Shown piece by piece: positions 42,824 to 52,100 of a stretch of 64,000 bases of DNA (its first letter is position 1; the number at the start of each line of letters is the position of its first letter). The position numbers were made by a program, and so were the translations under genes. The DNA is from an uncultured Hymenobacter sp. (GTDB lineage: Bacteria; Bacteroidota; Bacteroidia; Cytophagales; Hymenobacteraceae): positions 62,001 to 126,000 of the forward strand of contig CAJYPK010000059.1 in NCBI GenBank assembly GCA_913776615.1, in the 5' to 3' direction. The notes beneath the pieces are model-generated. The model saw nothing but the letters and a program-made list of their open reading frames with translations. It was not told where the DNA came from and ran no database searches.

Positions 42824-43336
42824 ATGGAAGTAGTTCTCGAGAACGTTTATCTTACCTTCAAGGAGTACGCGCTTCTTAATTTGCGCTATTCACTTAAAAC
42901 CAAGCCGTTATCGGTAGGACGACTCTTTCTGTTCCCCATCGGTGCTATTGGTCTATGGGTTTACGTGCTGACTAAGTTGCCGTTCTCGGAGGCAATCCAA
43001 GCGCTGTGGCTACAATTGTCTTTATTTACGTTAATCGGAGTTATTATACCGGTATCAACCTGGCGAGGACTTCGGCGCAACTACGAGACTACTAAATTTT
43101 TACACGCTCCCACAACCTATCGGTTTTCAGATGAGGGTGTACGGATTGATTCTCCGTTCTTACAAGCCTCTTTTCCGTGGGAAACCATTCGGGCTTTACA
43201 CGTAGTGAATTTACAGGCGATTTTGCTGAGCAGCGACCAGACTGGCTTTTTCCTTGATTTTCGCTGCCTTAAGGCCCCCTCTACCAAAGCAGATTTTTTA
43301 GCTTTGCTTCAACGCCATACCATCTCGGTTAACTAA
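42824..43336 (+). CDS. YcxB-like family membrane protein
   Basis: The 170-residue product begins MEVVLENVYLTFKEYALLNL and has two membrane helices (about 35-52 and 62-82), then a soluble beta-rich tail with FSDEGVRIDSPFLQASFPWETIRAL, the pattern of the YcxB-like C-terminal domain. The GC content is clearly lower than that of serS, 23 bp upstream, suggesting a different history. Function unknown; such proteins are often scattered in Firmicutes and Bacteroidota. Confidence 0.65.
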   Translation: MEVVLENVYLTFKEYALLNLRYSLKTKPLSVGRLFLFPIGAIGLWVYVLTKLPFSEAIQALWLQLSLFTLIGVIIPVSTWRGLRRNYETTKFLHAPTTYRFSDEGVRIDSPFLQASFPWETIRALHVVNLQAILLSSDQTGFFLDFRCLKAPSTKADFLALLQRHTISVN

Positions 43337-43400
43337 TTCCCGGAACCTGCCTTACGCGGCAGGCGCTGCCACTTTCAGCCTCAACAGGCCATTTTCTGAC

Positions 43401-44291
43401 ATGAGAAACGCTGCAACATATTTCACTGCTACGCTAGCAGTTGCTGCCACCCTGCTGGCCGCTTCGGCCGCCCAGGCCCAGATTTCAACCCCGCAGGCCA
43501 GCCCCAAAAGCACGGTGACCCAGCGCGTGGGCCTCACCGACGTTACCATCACGTATTCGCGCCCCAGCGTGAAGGGCCGCACCATCTTCGGCGGCGATAA
43601 AACGGTAGTGCCCAACGGCAAGCGCTGGCGCACCGGGGCCAACGCCACTACCAGCATCAAGTTTTCGGACGACGTGACGATTGAGGGCGTGAAGGTACCC
43701 GCCGGCGAATACGGCCTATACACCGTGCCCCGCCCCAACGAGTGGACGGTCGTACTCAACAAAAGCCTCAAGCAGGGGGCCGACGTTGACGGCTTCAAGG
43801 ACGACCAGGATGTGGCGCGCTTCTCCGTGAAGCCCTACAAGCTGACGGACAAGGTCGAAACCTTCACCATTACGTTTACCGACCTCACCCCAGCCACGGC
43901 CACCGTGGCGATGGAGTGGGAAAAAACGGGCGCGAAATTCAAAATCGTGAGCGACGTAGATAGCAAGGTGATGGCCCAGATTGACGAGAAAGTCATCAAG
44001 AACGCCAACCCCAGCAGCGGCGACCTGGCCGCCGCCGCCGTGTACTACTACGACAACAATAAGGATCTGAAGCAGGCCCTGGCCTGGATGCAGAAGGCCA
44101 ACGCCACCGACCCCAAATTCTGGAACGTGAACACGGAGGCTAAAATCCGCCTCAAAATGAAGGACTACAAGGGCGCGCTGGCCGCCGCCGAACAGTCGAA
44201 AAAGCTGGCCCTGGCCGCCACCCCGCCCAACGGCGACTACGCCAAAATGGGTGATGATCTGATGGCTGAGGCGAAAAAAATGACCAAGTAA
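43401..44291 (+). CDS. DUF2911 domain-containing secreted protein
   Basis: The 296-residue product has a signal peptide (LAVAATLLAASAAQAQI) and the DUF2911 domain: STVTQRVGLTDVTITYSRPS, VKGRTIFGGDKTVVPNGKRW, RTGANATTSIKFSDDVTIEG and VPAGEYGLYTVPRPNEWTV. The C-terminal ~100 residues are helical and TPR-like (LAAAAVYYYDNNKDLKQALA). The family is common in Bacteroidota and has no proven function. The gene probably forms a short unit with its own hairpin at the 3' end (44296-44313). Confidence 0.9.
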   Translation: MRNAATYFTATLAVAATLLAASAAQAQISTPQASPKSTVTQRVGLTDVTITYSRPSVKGRTIFGGDKTVVPNGKRWRTGANATTSIKFSDDVTIEGVKVPAGEYGLYTVPRPNEWTVVLNKSLKQGADVDGFKDDQDVARFSVKPYKLTDKVETFTITFTDLTPATATVAMEWEKTGAKFKIVSDVDSKVMAQIDEKVIKNANPSSGDLAAAAVYYYDNNKDLKQALAWMQKANATDPKFWNVNTEAKIRLKMKDYKGALAAAEQSKKLALAATPPNGDYAKMGDDLMAEAKKMTK

Positions 44292-44312
44292 GGTGCTGCG
44301 CTGAGCGAGCGC

Positions 44313-44405
44313 AGTAAAAAAGGTGAGGGGGTAAGAAGTAAGGGCAGGCAGGCGGTATATCGCCCTCCGCTCCCTTGGCTTCTTGCCCTCTCACCTTTTT
44401 TACTT
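44313..44405. terminator. Long bidirectional terminator-like inverted repeat
   Basis: AGTAAAAAAGGTGAGGGGG at the left pairs with CCCTCTCACCTTTTTTACT at the right, with further pairing inside (AAGAAGTAAGGG / CCCTTGGCTTCTT). A separate perfect hairpin, CTGCGCT...AGCGCAG, at 44296-44313 precedes it. Together they end the DUF2911 unit and, from the other side, could end read-through from lysC. Confidence 0.6.
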
Positions 44406-44441
44406 TCTCATTTCATCATTCCTCTAGAAGCTATTATCATT

Positions 44442-44524
44442 TGTCATTGCGAGCAAAGCGAAGCAATCGCACCCAAACAGCGTGGCCAAATAGGTGCGAT
44501 TGCTTCGCTTTGCTCGCAATGACA
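44442..44524. repeat. Palindromic repeat, family B
   Basis: TGTCATTGCGAGCAAAGCGA and its complement at the right end form arms that continue through AGCAATCGCACC. Related copies lie at 46216-46298 and 61784-61866. The arms flank a ~20-nt variable centre. Confidence 0.9.
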
Positions 44525-44563
44525 GGTACTTATAAGTGCGCGGACAATCGCTTAAACAGCTTC

Positions 44564-45940
44564 TTAGCCCATCACCTTATTCAGGGCGATGATGGAGGCC
44601 TTGTAATCTTCGCGGGCCAGGATGAACTGGATGTTGACTTTACGCAGCGTGAAGCCGGCGCTGCGGATGTTGACGCCCGCCTCGGCGAGGGCACCGGCGG
44701 CCTTGGCCAGCAGGCCGGGCTGGTCGATGTTGGAGCCGATGAGGCAGACCATGCAGGCCTCTTCGACGGTCACCTTCTCGTAGCGGGCCTCCAGGGTGGG
44801 CACGAGCTGCGGGCGGAGGTCTTTTTGCCAGATAACGAGCGAGATGCTGTTGGCGCTGGTGGCTTTGAAAATGTAGCTCACGCCGAGGTCGTAGAAGGCC
44901 TGCATGAGCTGCAAGTCGAAACCGGCCGCGCCCACCATCAACGGGTCGTAGATGTCGATTATCACCACCTTATCGGTGCCGGTGATGACTTCGACGTGCT
45001 TTTCGGGGGAGATGAAATCGCGGGTGATGAGCGTGCCGGGGTGTTCGGGCTCGAAGGTATTTTTGATGCGCAGGTCGATGGCGTTGATTTCCAGCGGCTT
45101 CGAGGCCTTGGGGTGAATGGCCTCCATGCCCACGTCGGCCAACTGGTCGGCCACGTCGTAGTTGGTGAAGCCCACGGGATGGCACTGGTCGACGCCCACC
45201 ATCATGGGGTCGGCCGAGCACAGGTGGTATTCCTTGTGGATGATGGCCTCCTGGGGCTGCACGGCCACGGCTATCTTACTGAAGGTCACCTCCGAATAGC
45301 CCCGGTCGAATTCCCGCATAATGCCCTCGGTACCTTTGGTGTAGCCAGTGGCGATGCAGATGGTATTGGCAAAGTCGATGCCCGCGAACGCCTGCTGAAT
45401 GCGCTCGTCGATGGTGAGCGCCCGCGCGTCGTCGAAGCCGCTGAGGTCCACCAGCGTGGCGTTCACGCCCTTGTTTTGCAGAATGTTGACCGAGTTGAAG
45501 GCCGAGTGCGCCTCGCCGATGCTGGCCAGAATCTCGCGGGCGGCCTGCAAGATGTTGTAGCTGTTCACGTAGCCCGAGGCCAGCACGTTGACGAGGCTAT
45601 CGAGGTAGGTCTGGGCCAGGCCCAGGCGCTCATCCACGAAGGCGTCGGCCACGGCCAGGTCGAGGCCCAGCGGGGCGTAGTTCTTGTTCAGCTCCTTAAG
45701 CTTGGTGGCTACTTCTTGCAGGGCCTGCCGGAAATCCTCGTTCTGGGTGATGTGGTGGTAGACGCCGGGCGCGCCGGTTTTCTTGTTCTCCAGCAGCCAG
45801 TTGGTGACGTTGGCGTAGGCCGACACCACGAAAATGCGGTTGTACAATTCCTGGCCCTGGCGGCCGTGGAAGATGATGTTCTGGAGGACATCGGCGAAGG
45901 CGGTCATGGAGGTACCGCCTATTTTTTCAACTGTTAGCAT
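44564..45940 (-). CDS. lysC: Aspartate kinase, divergent (ectoine-cluster-like) type
   Basis: The 458-residue product phosphorylates aspartate for lysine, threonine and methionine synthesis. It starts MLTVEKIGGTSMTAFADVL; KIGGTSM replaces the usual K(F)GGTSV and resembles the aspartate kinases found in ectoine gene clusters. Other family features are FVVSAYANVTNWLLENKKTG, the ATP/aspartate-binding ATGYTKGTEGIMREFDRGYSE, and two C-terminal ACT-type regions (VGAAGFDLQLMQAFYDLGVSY and LIGSNIDQPGLLAKAAGALAE). No ectABC gene lies in the window, so the enzyme may be the main aspartate kinase here. A terminator upstream at 46036-46074 insulates it from the PIG-L gene. Confidence 0.85.
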   Translation of the reverse strand: MLTVEKIGGTSMTAFADVLQNIIFHGRQGQELYNRIFVVSAYANVTNWLLENKKTGAPGVYHHITQNEDFRQALQEVATKLKELNKNYAPLGLDLAVADAFVDERLGLAQTYLDSLVNVLASGYVNSYNILQAAREILASIGEAHSAFNSVNILQNKGVNATLVDLSGFDDARALTIDERIQQAFAGIDFANTICIATGYTKGTEGIMREFDRGYSEVTFSKIAVAVQPQEAIIHKEYHLCSADPMMVGVDQCHPVGFTNYDVADQLADVGMEAIHPKASKPLEINAIDLRIKNTFEPEHPGTLITRDFISPEKHVEVITGTDKVVIIDIYDPLMVGAAGFDLQLMQAFYDLGVSYIFKATSANSISLVIWQKDLRPQLVPTLEARYEKVTVEEACMVCLIGSNIDQPGLLAKAAGALAEAGVNIRSAGFTLRKVNIQFILAREDYKASIIALNKVMG

Positions 45941-46035
45941 GGTTGGGACGGCCTGCCCGTGGGGAACCTCACTCCCGGCCCCCTTCCTTGGGAAGCCAAG
46001 CGCTAGGACTTTGCGGCTAGGACCTTTCTGAATAG

Positions 46036-46074
46036 AAAAAGCGAGCCGTTCGCCTTTTTGGGCAAACGGCTCGC
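46036..46074 (-). terminator. Intrinsic terminator downstream of the PIG-L gene
   Basis: GCGAGCCGTTCGCC pairs with GGGCAAACGGCTCGC around a T-rich loop; on the minus strand it is followed by TTTTTCT. It stands between the PIG-L gene and lysC, both on the minus strand. Confidence 0.8.
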
Positions 46075-46215
46075 AAGTTAGAAGTCACGCCTTTGAAAAC
46101 GAATGAATGCGTTGCAGTGGCTCTTTTCTTTCTAGAAAATGGGTCGGGGGAAGTTGCGCCTGGAAGTTGCTGCGAACTACTTCCGCTGGCCTAAAACTAG
46201 TTGCTTACCACTATT

Positions 46216-46298
46216 TGTCATTGCGAGCGCAGCGAAGCAATCGCACCTGAACAGTGGCGCTGAACAGGTGCGATTGCTTCGCTGCGCTCGCAATGACA
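46216..46298. repeat. Palindromic repeat, family B
   Basis: TGTCATTGCGAGCGCAGCGA and its complement form the arms, extended through AGCAATCGCACCTG. It differs from the copy at 44442 mainly in the GCAGCG/AAAGCG tract and the centre. Confidence 0.9.
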
Positions 46299-46330
46299 GG
46301 CGTAAAGAAATTATTGACTGGGGAATAGCT

Positions 46331-46362
46331 ACTCACTCGCGGACTACAAAGTCCGCGCTACT
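46331..46362. repeat. Palindromic repeat, family D, at the PIG-L stop
   Basis: GCGGACT at 46339-46345 pairs with AGTCCGC at 46350-46356, in the context ACTCGCGGACTACAAAGTCC. The outer GCGCTACTT overlaps the stop codon of the PIG-L gene (TAG on the minus strand at 46358-46360). Similar elements are at 61095-61129 and 63928-63997. Confidence 0.75.
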
Positions 46363-48940
46363 TGCCGTTTGATTCTACCAGGTTGGCGAGGATCCGGAAG
46401 GCCCCCGGCACGCCGGCCGGCAGCTCGCGGAAGAGCGACAGGCCGGTGTAGATGTAACGTCCCTTGCCGTAGGGCGCCACCAAGATGGCGCTTTGCTTAT
46501 CGGTTTCGCCGGGGTCGTGGCTGGCGATAAGAGTTTGGTAATGACTATCCCAGGCCGAGGGGTAGTACAGGCCCTGCTCCTGTACCCAGCCGGTGCCGAA
46601 GTCGGCGGGCGTGAGCTTGTTGGGCACGTTGAGCACGGGGGCGCCGGGGTTGAGGAAGGTGACGGGCGTATTCTCGACCGTGACGCGGTCGGCGGAGAGC
46701 GTGAGCGGGTACGGGCCGATTTCGGGCAGCACGGTGCCCCGGTTTACCACGTACTGCACGAGCATCGTACCGCCGTTTTCGACGTAGCGCAGCAGCTCGG
46801 GCTGCTGGGTTTTGAGGCGGTCGAGCACGTTGTAGGCCCGCACGCCGAGCACCACGGCGTCGTATTTGGCCAGGCGCTCGGCGGTGAGGTCGGTGGCGGG
46901 GTCGAGCAGGCTCACGGTGTAGCCGAGCTGGCGCAGGGCCTCGGGCACCTCGTCGCCGGCGCCCATGAGGTAGCCGATAGTTTTGGTGTGGCCGCGGGCT
47001 ACGTTGAGCTTCACGAGCGGGGCCGTGGCCTCGGGGAAGAGCGTCTGGGTGGGGATATGCGGGTAGGCGATGGTCTGGATGCCCCGGCTGTATTTCTCAT
47101 TGCCCACGGTGGCCACGGCGCGCAGCTCGGCCTTGCCCTCGGCCGCGCCAGCCAGCGGGCGCAGGGTGAAGTTGACGGTCTGCTCGTCGTCCTTGTTTTT
47201 CAGGCTGAACGGAACCGTGGCGGGCTCGACCTGCCAGCCGCTGGGCACCTGCAAGGCCAGCGCGCCGGCTACCCCGGCCTGGCCGGCGCGCAGCGTCACG
47301 GGTACCTGCTTGGGCTGCTGGTCGGCAAAGACGTAGGCGCGGGCGGCGGGGATGTTCACCATCACCGGCGGCACCACGGCCAGCGGCTGGTAGAGCTCGC
47401 CGAGCACGGGGTCGGTGTGCTTGTATTGGACGGGGACGGTAAAAATATGAACCGGCCCTTTATTGATAGAGCAATAAAAGGAGACGGAATATACGGGCGC
47501 ATTTTCGGGCTTACCAACGTACTGAATTGGTGCAATGGACTGTGGCAGTTTGTACATACCGACTGACCCAGGCTCACGCAACCAATAGGGCTGCGATATC
47601 AAGAAATTTCGACGACCGCTTGCTATCAGCTTTCCACTGACTCGCTTACCTATTCCTATTTCAGCAGCTTGTTTATCGTCTACTTCTGGCCCATCAAGCA
47701 CTACTAAACTTGAGTCCCCGGGAAAGGAAACACTTTCTACTAAGGCCATATTGAGCTTTACCGGGTAAGCAGAGCGATTGATTACCTCATAATTTACCTC
47801 CGCTTTGCTATTGCTGACAACAGTAGCGCTAGTTGCGTCTGCTTCTATATAAAGCCCCGAACAAGCTTGAATTAACTCCTCAATAACTTCTATTTTCTTA
47901 TCCTGCCAAAAGTCTTTTTTATAACCGACTTTCAACCGCGTAAGGTTACCCGACAGTTTTTCTAATCCCGCCACGCTCGCGCTCGGATTACTAGCGTCAT
48001 ACTTCTTCACCACCTCATCCACCAACTTCCCCACGGCCGCACCGCCCGGCACGCGGTTCCACGTCTGGTCGATGCCTTCGAATAAATCCGTTTTGGCGGG
48101 CGTGCCTTTCACAAACTGGAAGTAGTCAAAGATTTCGCCCCGGCTGGCGCTGCTGCCCATGCCCTGGCTGCGGTGCTGCGAGCGCGAGCGGGCGGCGAGC
48201 TCGCCGTAGCTCTGGCCCAGCAGGGCGTTGTAGCCGCCGGTGTTGAGCTTGAGGTAGCTGCTCATATCCTCGCCGGGCTTCGTGAAATAAGTGCCGGTGT
48301 TCCAGTACAGGCGCTTGGGCTGCCAGGGCTGCACGTATTTCAGCTGCTCGGGGAAGCGCTTGGGGTCGCCGGCAGCGTCGAAGGCCTCGGCGGCCAGGAT
48401 GGCGCTGGCCTGGTGGTGGCCGTGGCCGGCGCGGGCGTCGGGCGGGAAGCGGGTGATGAGCACGTCGGGCCGCCGCTGGCGAATCACCCACACCATGTCG
48501 GCGAGCACCTGCTCCTTGTCCCAGATCGTGAAAGTTTCGGCGGCCGTCTTGCTGAAGCCGAAGTCGTTGGCGCGGGAAAAATACTGGTGCGCCCCGTCGA
48601 TGCGGCGGGCGGCCAGCAGCTCCTGGGTGCGGATCACGCCGAGCTGCTCGCGCAATTCGGGGCCGATGAGGTCCTGGCCGCCATCGCCCCGGGTACAGCT
48701 GAAGTAGCTGGTTTCGAGCTTGCGCTCGTTGGCGAGGTAGGCCAGCAGGCGGGTGTTTTCGTCGTCGGGGTGGGCGGCGATGTACATCACCGAGCCCACG
48801 GTCTGAAGCTTTTGCAGGCCCAGCAGGATGTCGGACGAGGAATAAGTCTTGGGGGCCTGGGCGTTGGCAATGAGTAAGAAAGAATGAGCCAGGAGCAGAC
48901 TCAACAAGCCCTGACGGGCGACGCGCAGAAATCGAAGCAT
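46358..48940 (-). CDS. Secreted PIG-L family deacetylase
   Basis: The 860-residue product has a signal peptide (GLLSLLLAHSFLLIANAQA) and an N-terminal PIG-L/LmbE deacetylase domain with the zinc motif IAAHPDDENTRLL (about 54-66), FSCTRGDGGQDL and the histidine motif AGHGHHQASAIL. The ~550 C-terminal residues hold beta-sandwich (fibronectin-like) and glutamine-amidotransferase-like segments (VLGVRAYN, MLVQYVVNRGTVLPEIG), as in long Bacteroidota PIG-L proteins. The family removes N-acetyl groups from sugars or glycoconjugates. Bases about 47425-48010 are much less GC-rich than the rest of the gene. The last codon and stop lie inside a family D repeat. The start at 48940 fits the signal peptide. 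Confidence 0.85.
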   Translation of the reverse strand: MLRFLRVARQGLLSLLLAHSFLLIANAQAPKTYSSSDILLGLQKLQTVGSVMYIAAHPDDENTRLLAYLANERKLETSYFSCTRGDGGQDLIGPELREQLGVIRTQELLAARRIDGAHQYFSRANDFGFSKTAAETFTIWDKEQVLADMVWVIRQRRPDVLITRFPPDARAGHGHHQASAILAAEAFDAAGDPKRFPEQLKYVQPWQPKRLYWNTGTYFTKPGEDMSSYLKLNTGGYNALLGQSYGELAARSRSQHRSQGMGSSASRGEIFDYFQFVKGTPAKTDLFEGIDQTWNRVPGGAAVGKLVDEVVKKYDASNPSASVAGLEKLSGNLTRLKVGYKKDFWQDKKIEVIEELIQACSGLYIEADATSATVVSNSKAEVNYEVINRSAYPVKLNMALVESVSFPGDSSLVVLDGPEVDDKQAAEIGIGKRVSGKLIASGRRNFLISQPYWLREPGSVGMYKLPQSIAPIQYVGKPENAPVYSVSFYCSINKGPVHIFTVPVQYKHTDPVLGELYQPLAVVPPVMVNIPAARAYVFADQQPKQVPVTLRAGQAGVAGALALQVPSGWQVEPATVPFSLKNKDDEQTVNFTLRPLAGAAEGKAELRAVATVGNEKYSRGIQTIAYPHIPTQTLFPEATAPLVKLNVARGHTKTIGYLMGAGDEVPEALRQLGYTVSLLDPATDLTAERLAKYDAVVLGVRAYNVLDRLKTQQPELLRYVENGGTMLVQYVVNRGTVLPEIGPYPLTLSADRVTVENTPVTFLNPGAPVLNVPNKLTPADFGTGWVQEQGLYYPSAWDSHYQTLIASHDPGETDKQSAILVAPYGKGRYIYTGLSLFRELPAGVPGAFRILANLVESNGK

Positions 48941-49178
48941 AAGGTGCAAACAGGTTCGAGCCACGAAGTACCCGCTATTTTGCTGAACAAGACCGGGCGC
49001 GGCTCAAAAAAAGACGTTTCCGTCCAGTTGGAGTAAGTGTAAGCCAGTGGTGTTGGGTAGCGGCAGAGCCAAGATACCCCAGCCCGGGCTTCGGTACCTG
49101 CACCAGCCACCGTTGATAGCGCCGCCCGGCTAGCCAGTATTTTTCTTAAATGCGGTGTAACAGAAGTACTTTTATGGG

Positions 49179-52100
49179 ATGGGCCGCAGCCCAGCCATTC
49201 TTTTTCTTCTGCTTATGCGTTCTTTTTACCATGCTGCCTGGGGTGGGCTGCTCGGGCTGCTATTGGGGCTGCTGGGTGGGGCCACCGTAGCCCGCGCCCA
49301 AACCTGGCAGCAGGCCATAGCCGGGCACTATAACCAGCCCCCCGGCTCGGGCTCGTCGTTCGGCGTGCATACGGCTACTGATGCCGAGGGCAACGTATTT
49401 GTCACGGGCAGCTTTGCAGGCGGCATTACGGTGGGCAACATCCGGCTGGGTAACCGTAGCGGCAATTACCTGTTCGTAGGCAAGTGGAGCCCCACGGCCA
49501 AAGCCTGGCTGTGGGCGACCACCGACACGGGCATCAACGGGGCCTACGGCAACGCCATTGCCGTGAGTGGCCACAACGTGTACGTGGCGGGCGCCTTCAA
49601 CGGCACCACTACCATTGCCGGCCAGACCCTGACGGCGGCCAAAGCCACTACTTCCAGCGACCCGGACATTTTCCTGGCCAAATACGTGGACTTGGGCAAT
49701 AGCTTCCAAAATGGCTGGGCAGTGCGCGCCGGCGGCACCTCGGGCGACGGGGCCAGCGGCCTGGCCGTGGTGGACAACAAGCTGTATCTTACGGGGAGTT
49801 TTGCGGGCACGGCCAGCATTGCGGGCCAGACCGTGACGGGAACCAATGGCTACGCCGATATCTTTCTGGCCAAGTACCTCGACGCGGGCACCAGCGCTAC
49901 GCCAGTCTGGGTGACTACCGGCGGCGGCACCACCGACGACTACGGCACGCGGGTGGTAGCCAAGGCCGACGGCACGCTCTACGCGACGGGAAGCTTTACG
50001 GGCACGGCCACGGTGGGGGGAAAATCGCTGACTTCGGCCGGTGGCAGCGATACTTACCTGCTCAAGGGTACCGACCAGGGTACCACCTTTGCCCCCACCT
50101 GGGTGACGCGCGGCGGTGGCTCCGGCGCCGATACCAGCACCGACCTGGCCCTGGCGGGCACCAGCCTTTACACCACCGGCTCGTTTGCGGCTACGGCTAC
50201 CCTGGCCGGGCAGTCGCTCACCAGCAAGGGCGGCTCCGATTTGTACGTGGCCAAATACGCCGACCTGGGCAGCACCGTGGCCGGCGTGTGGGCGCTGGCC
50301 GAGGGCGGTACCGGTACCGACGGGGCGACCACCCTGGCCGTGAGCGGCACTACCCTCTACGTAGGCGGTAGCTTTTATGGCGCAGCCACCGTAGCCGGCC
50401 GCGCCCTGGCAGCGGCCAGAAGCAACGATACTGATGGCTTAGTGGCCTGCTACACCGACCTGGGCACCCGCCCTACCCCCGCATGGGCGGCCAGCTATGG
50501 CGGCACGAGCACCGACGGGGCCCGGGGGCTCCTGCTGAGCAGTACCGGAGCGCTCTATACCTTGATTAACGCGAGCTACAGTGGGGGGACTTTTGCAACC
50601 AGCCCCCCCACCCTTTCGGCCAGCAACTCGGCGGCGCTGCTCACCCTGGCTCCCGCCACCGGGGCCGTGCTGCGGGCCGAGGCCCCTTATCAGGGTGGTG
50701 AGTCTATAGTACGCGCCCTGGCCCGCACTGCGGCCGGCGACGTGTATCTGACCGGTGATTTTACGGGCACCGTGGGCTTTGGCAGCATTCAGTTGGTGGC
50801 CCAGGGCAATAAAGACCTCTTTCTGGCTAAGTGGAGCGCTGCTACCGGCACCTGGGCCTGGGCTCGGGCGGAGGGCGGCGGCAACGCTACTACCCAGGTA
50901 CAGGCCCTGGCCGTGAGCGGCGACAACCTCTACCTCACCGGCAGCTTCGATAACTCGGTCACCCTGGCCGGGCAGCGCTTAAGCGTAGGCAGCGGCTATC
51001 GGCCCGATATATTTCTAGCCAAATACGTGGACCTGGGCACCAGCGCGGGCGATGGCTGGGCTGTCGGGGCCGGCGGCTCCAGCAGTGATAACAGCTACGC
51101 CGTTGTGGCCAGCGGCAATTCCGTTTACATAGCCGGCTCGTTTATCGGGTCATTCACGGTGGCTGGGCAGGCCTTGCGAGGCAAAGACAATTTTATTAGT
51201 GACTTCTTCGTGGCTAAGTACACCGACCAGGGCAGCAGCGCTACCGGCGTGTGGGCCACCAGCGGCGGCGGCACCGGCACCGACAATGCCTATGGTCTAG
51301 CCGTGAGCGGTACTAACGTCTACGTAGTGGGCGACTACGACGGCGGCTCCGCCTCCGTAATAGCCGGTCAGCCTCTAGGCCAGTCCGAATCTTTCAATGC
51401 CAATGGCTTTCTGGCTAAGTACGTAGACCAGGGCAGCACTTATGCCAACGGCTGGGCGACCAGCCTGGGCAGTCCCACCGGCAACGAGATGACTAAGGGA
51501 GTGGCCGTTGCGGGAGCCAACCTCTACGTCACCGGCTCGTTTGCGGCCACGACTACCGTGGCGGGCCAAGCCCTGACCTCGGCCGGCGACCGCGACGTAT
51601 TCGTGGCGAAGTACACCGATCAAGGCACCAGCGCCACCGGCGTGTGGGCCACCAGCGGGGGCGGCACCAGCTACGACATACCGACCGCCATTGCCAGCAA
51701 CGGCAGCCGCGTGTACGTAACCGGGTCTTATAAATCCAGTGGCACGTTTGCCGGCCAGCTACTCACGTCGGCGGGTTTTGCCGACTTGTTCGTAGCCAGG
51801 TACACCGACCAGGGCTCCCGCGTGGCCAACGGCTGGGCCGCGGGGGTCGGCGGCAGCAGTACCAACAACGCCTACGCCTTGCTGCCCACCGACGGCGGCG
51901 TGTACGTGGGCGGCAGCTTGATTCCCAGCGCTACGGTGGGTCCCACTGCCTTCACTTCGCCTAGCGGGTCTACCCTCAATTTCCTGGGCTGGCTGCGCGA
52001 CGACGCGCCCGTTCCCCTACCCGTACAGTTGGTGGCCTTCGCCGCCGCTTCGGTGGGCCCGTCCGCCGTGCGCCTGAGCTGGACCACGGCCACTGAAGCG

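Noticed and set aside
44375..45937. 520-residue plus-strand frame opposite lysC
   Set aside because: It starts inside a terminator and a repeat and is the complement of a well-supported aspartate kinase.
49400..51950. Tandem repeats in the T9SS gene as a possible DNA repeat array
   Set aside because: They are protein-level blocks of about 60 residues with diverged DNA; explained by the beta-propeller-like structure of the cargo protein.
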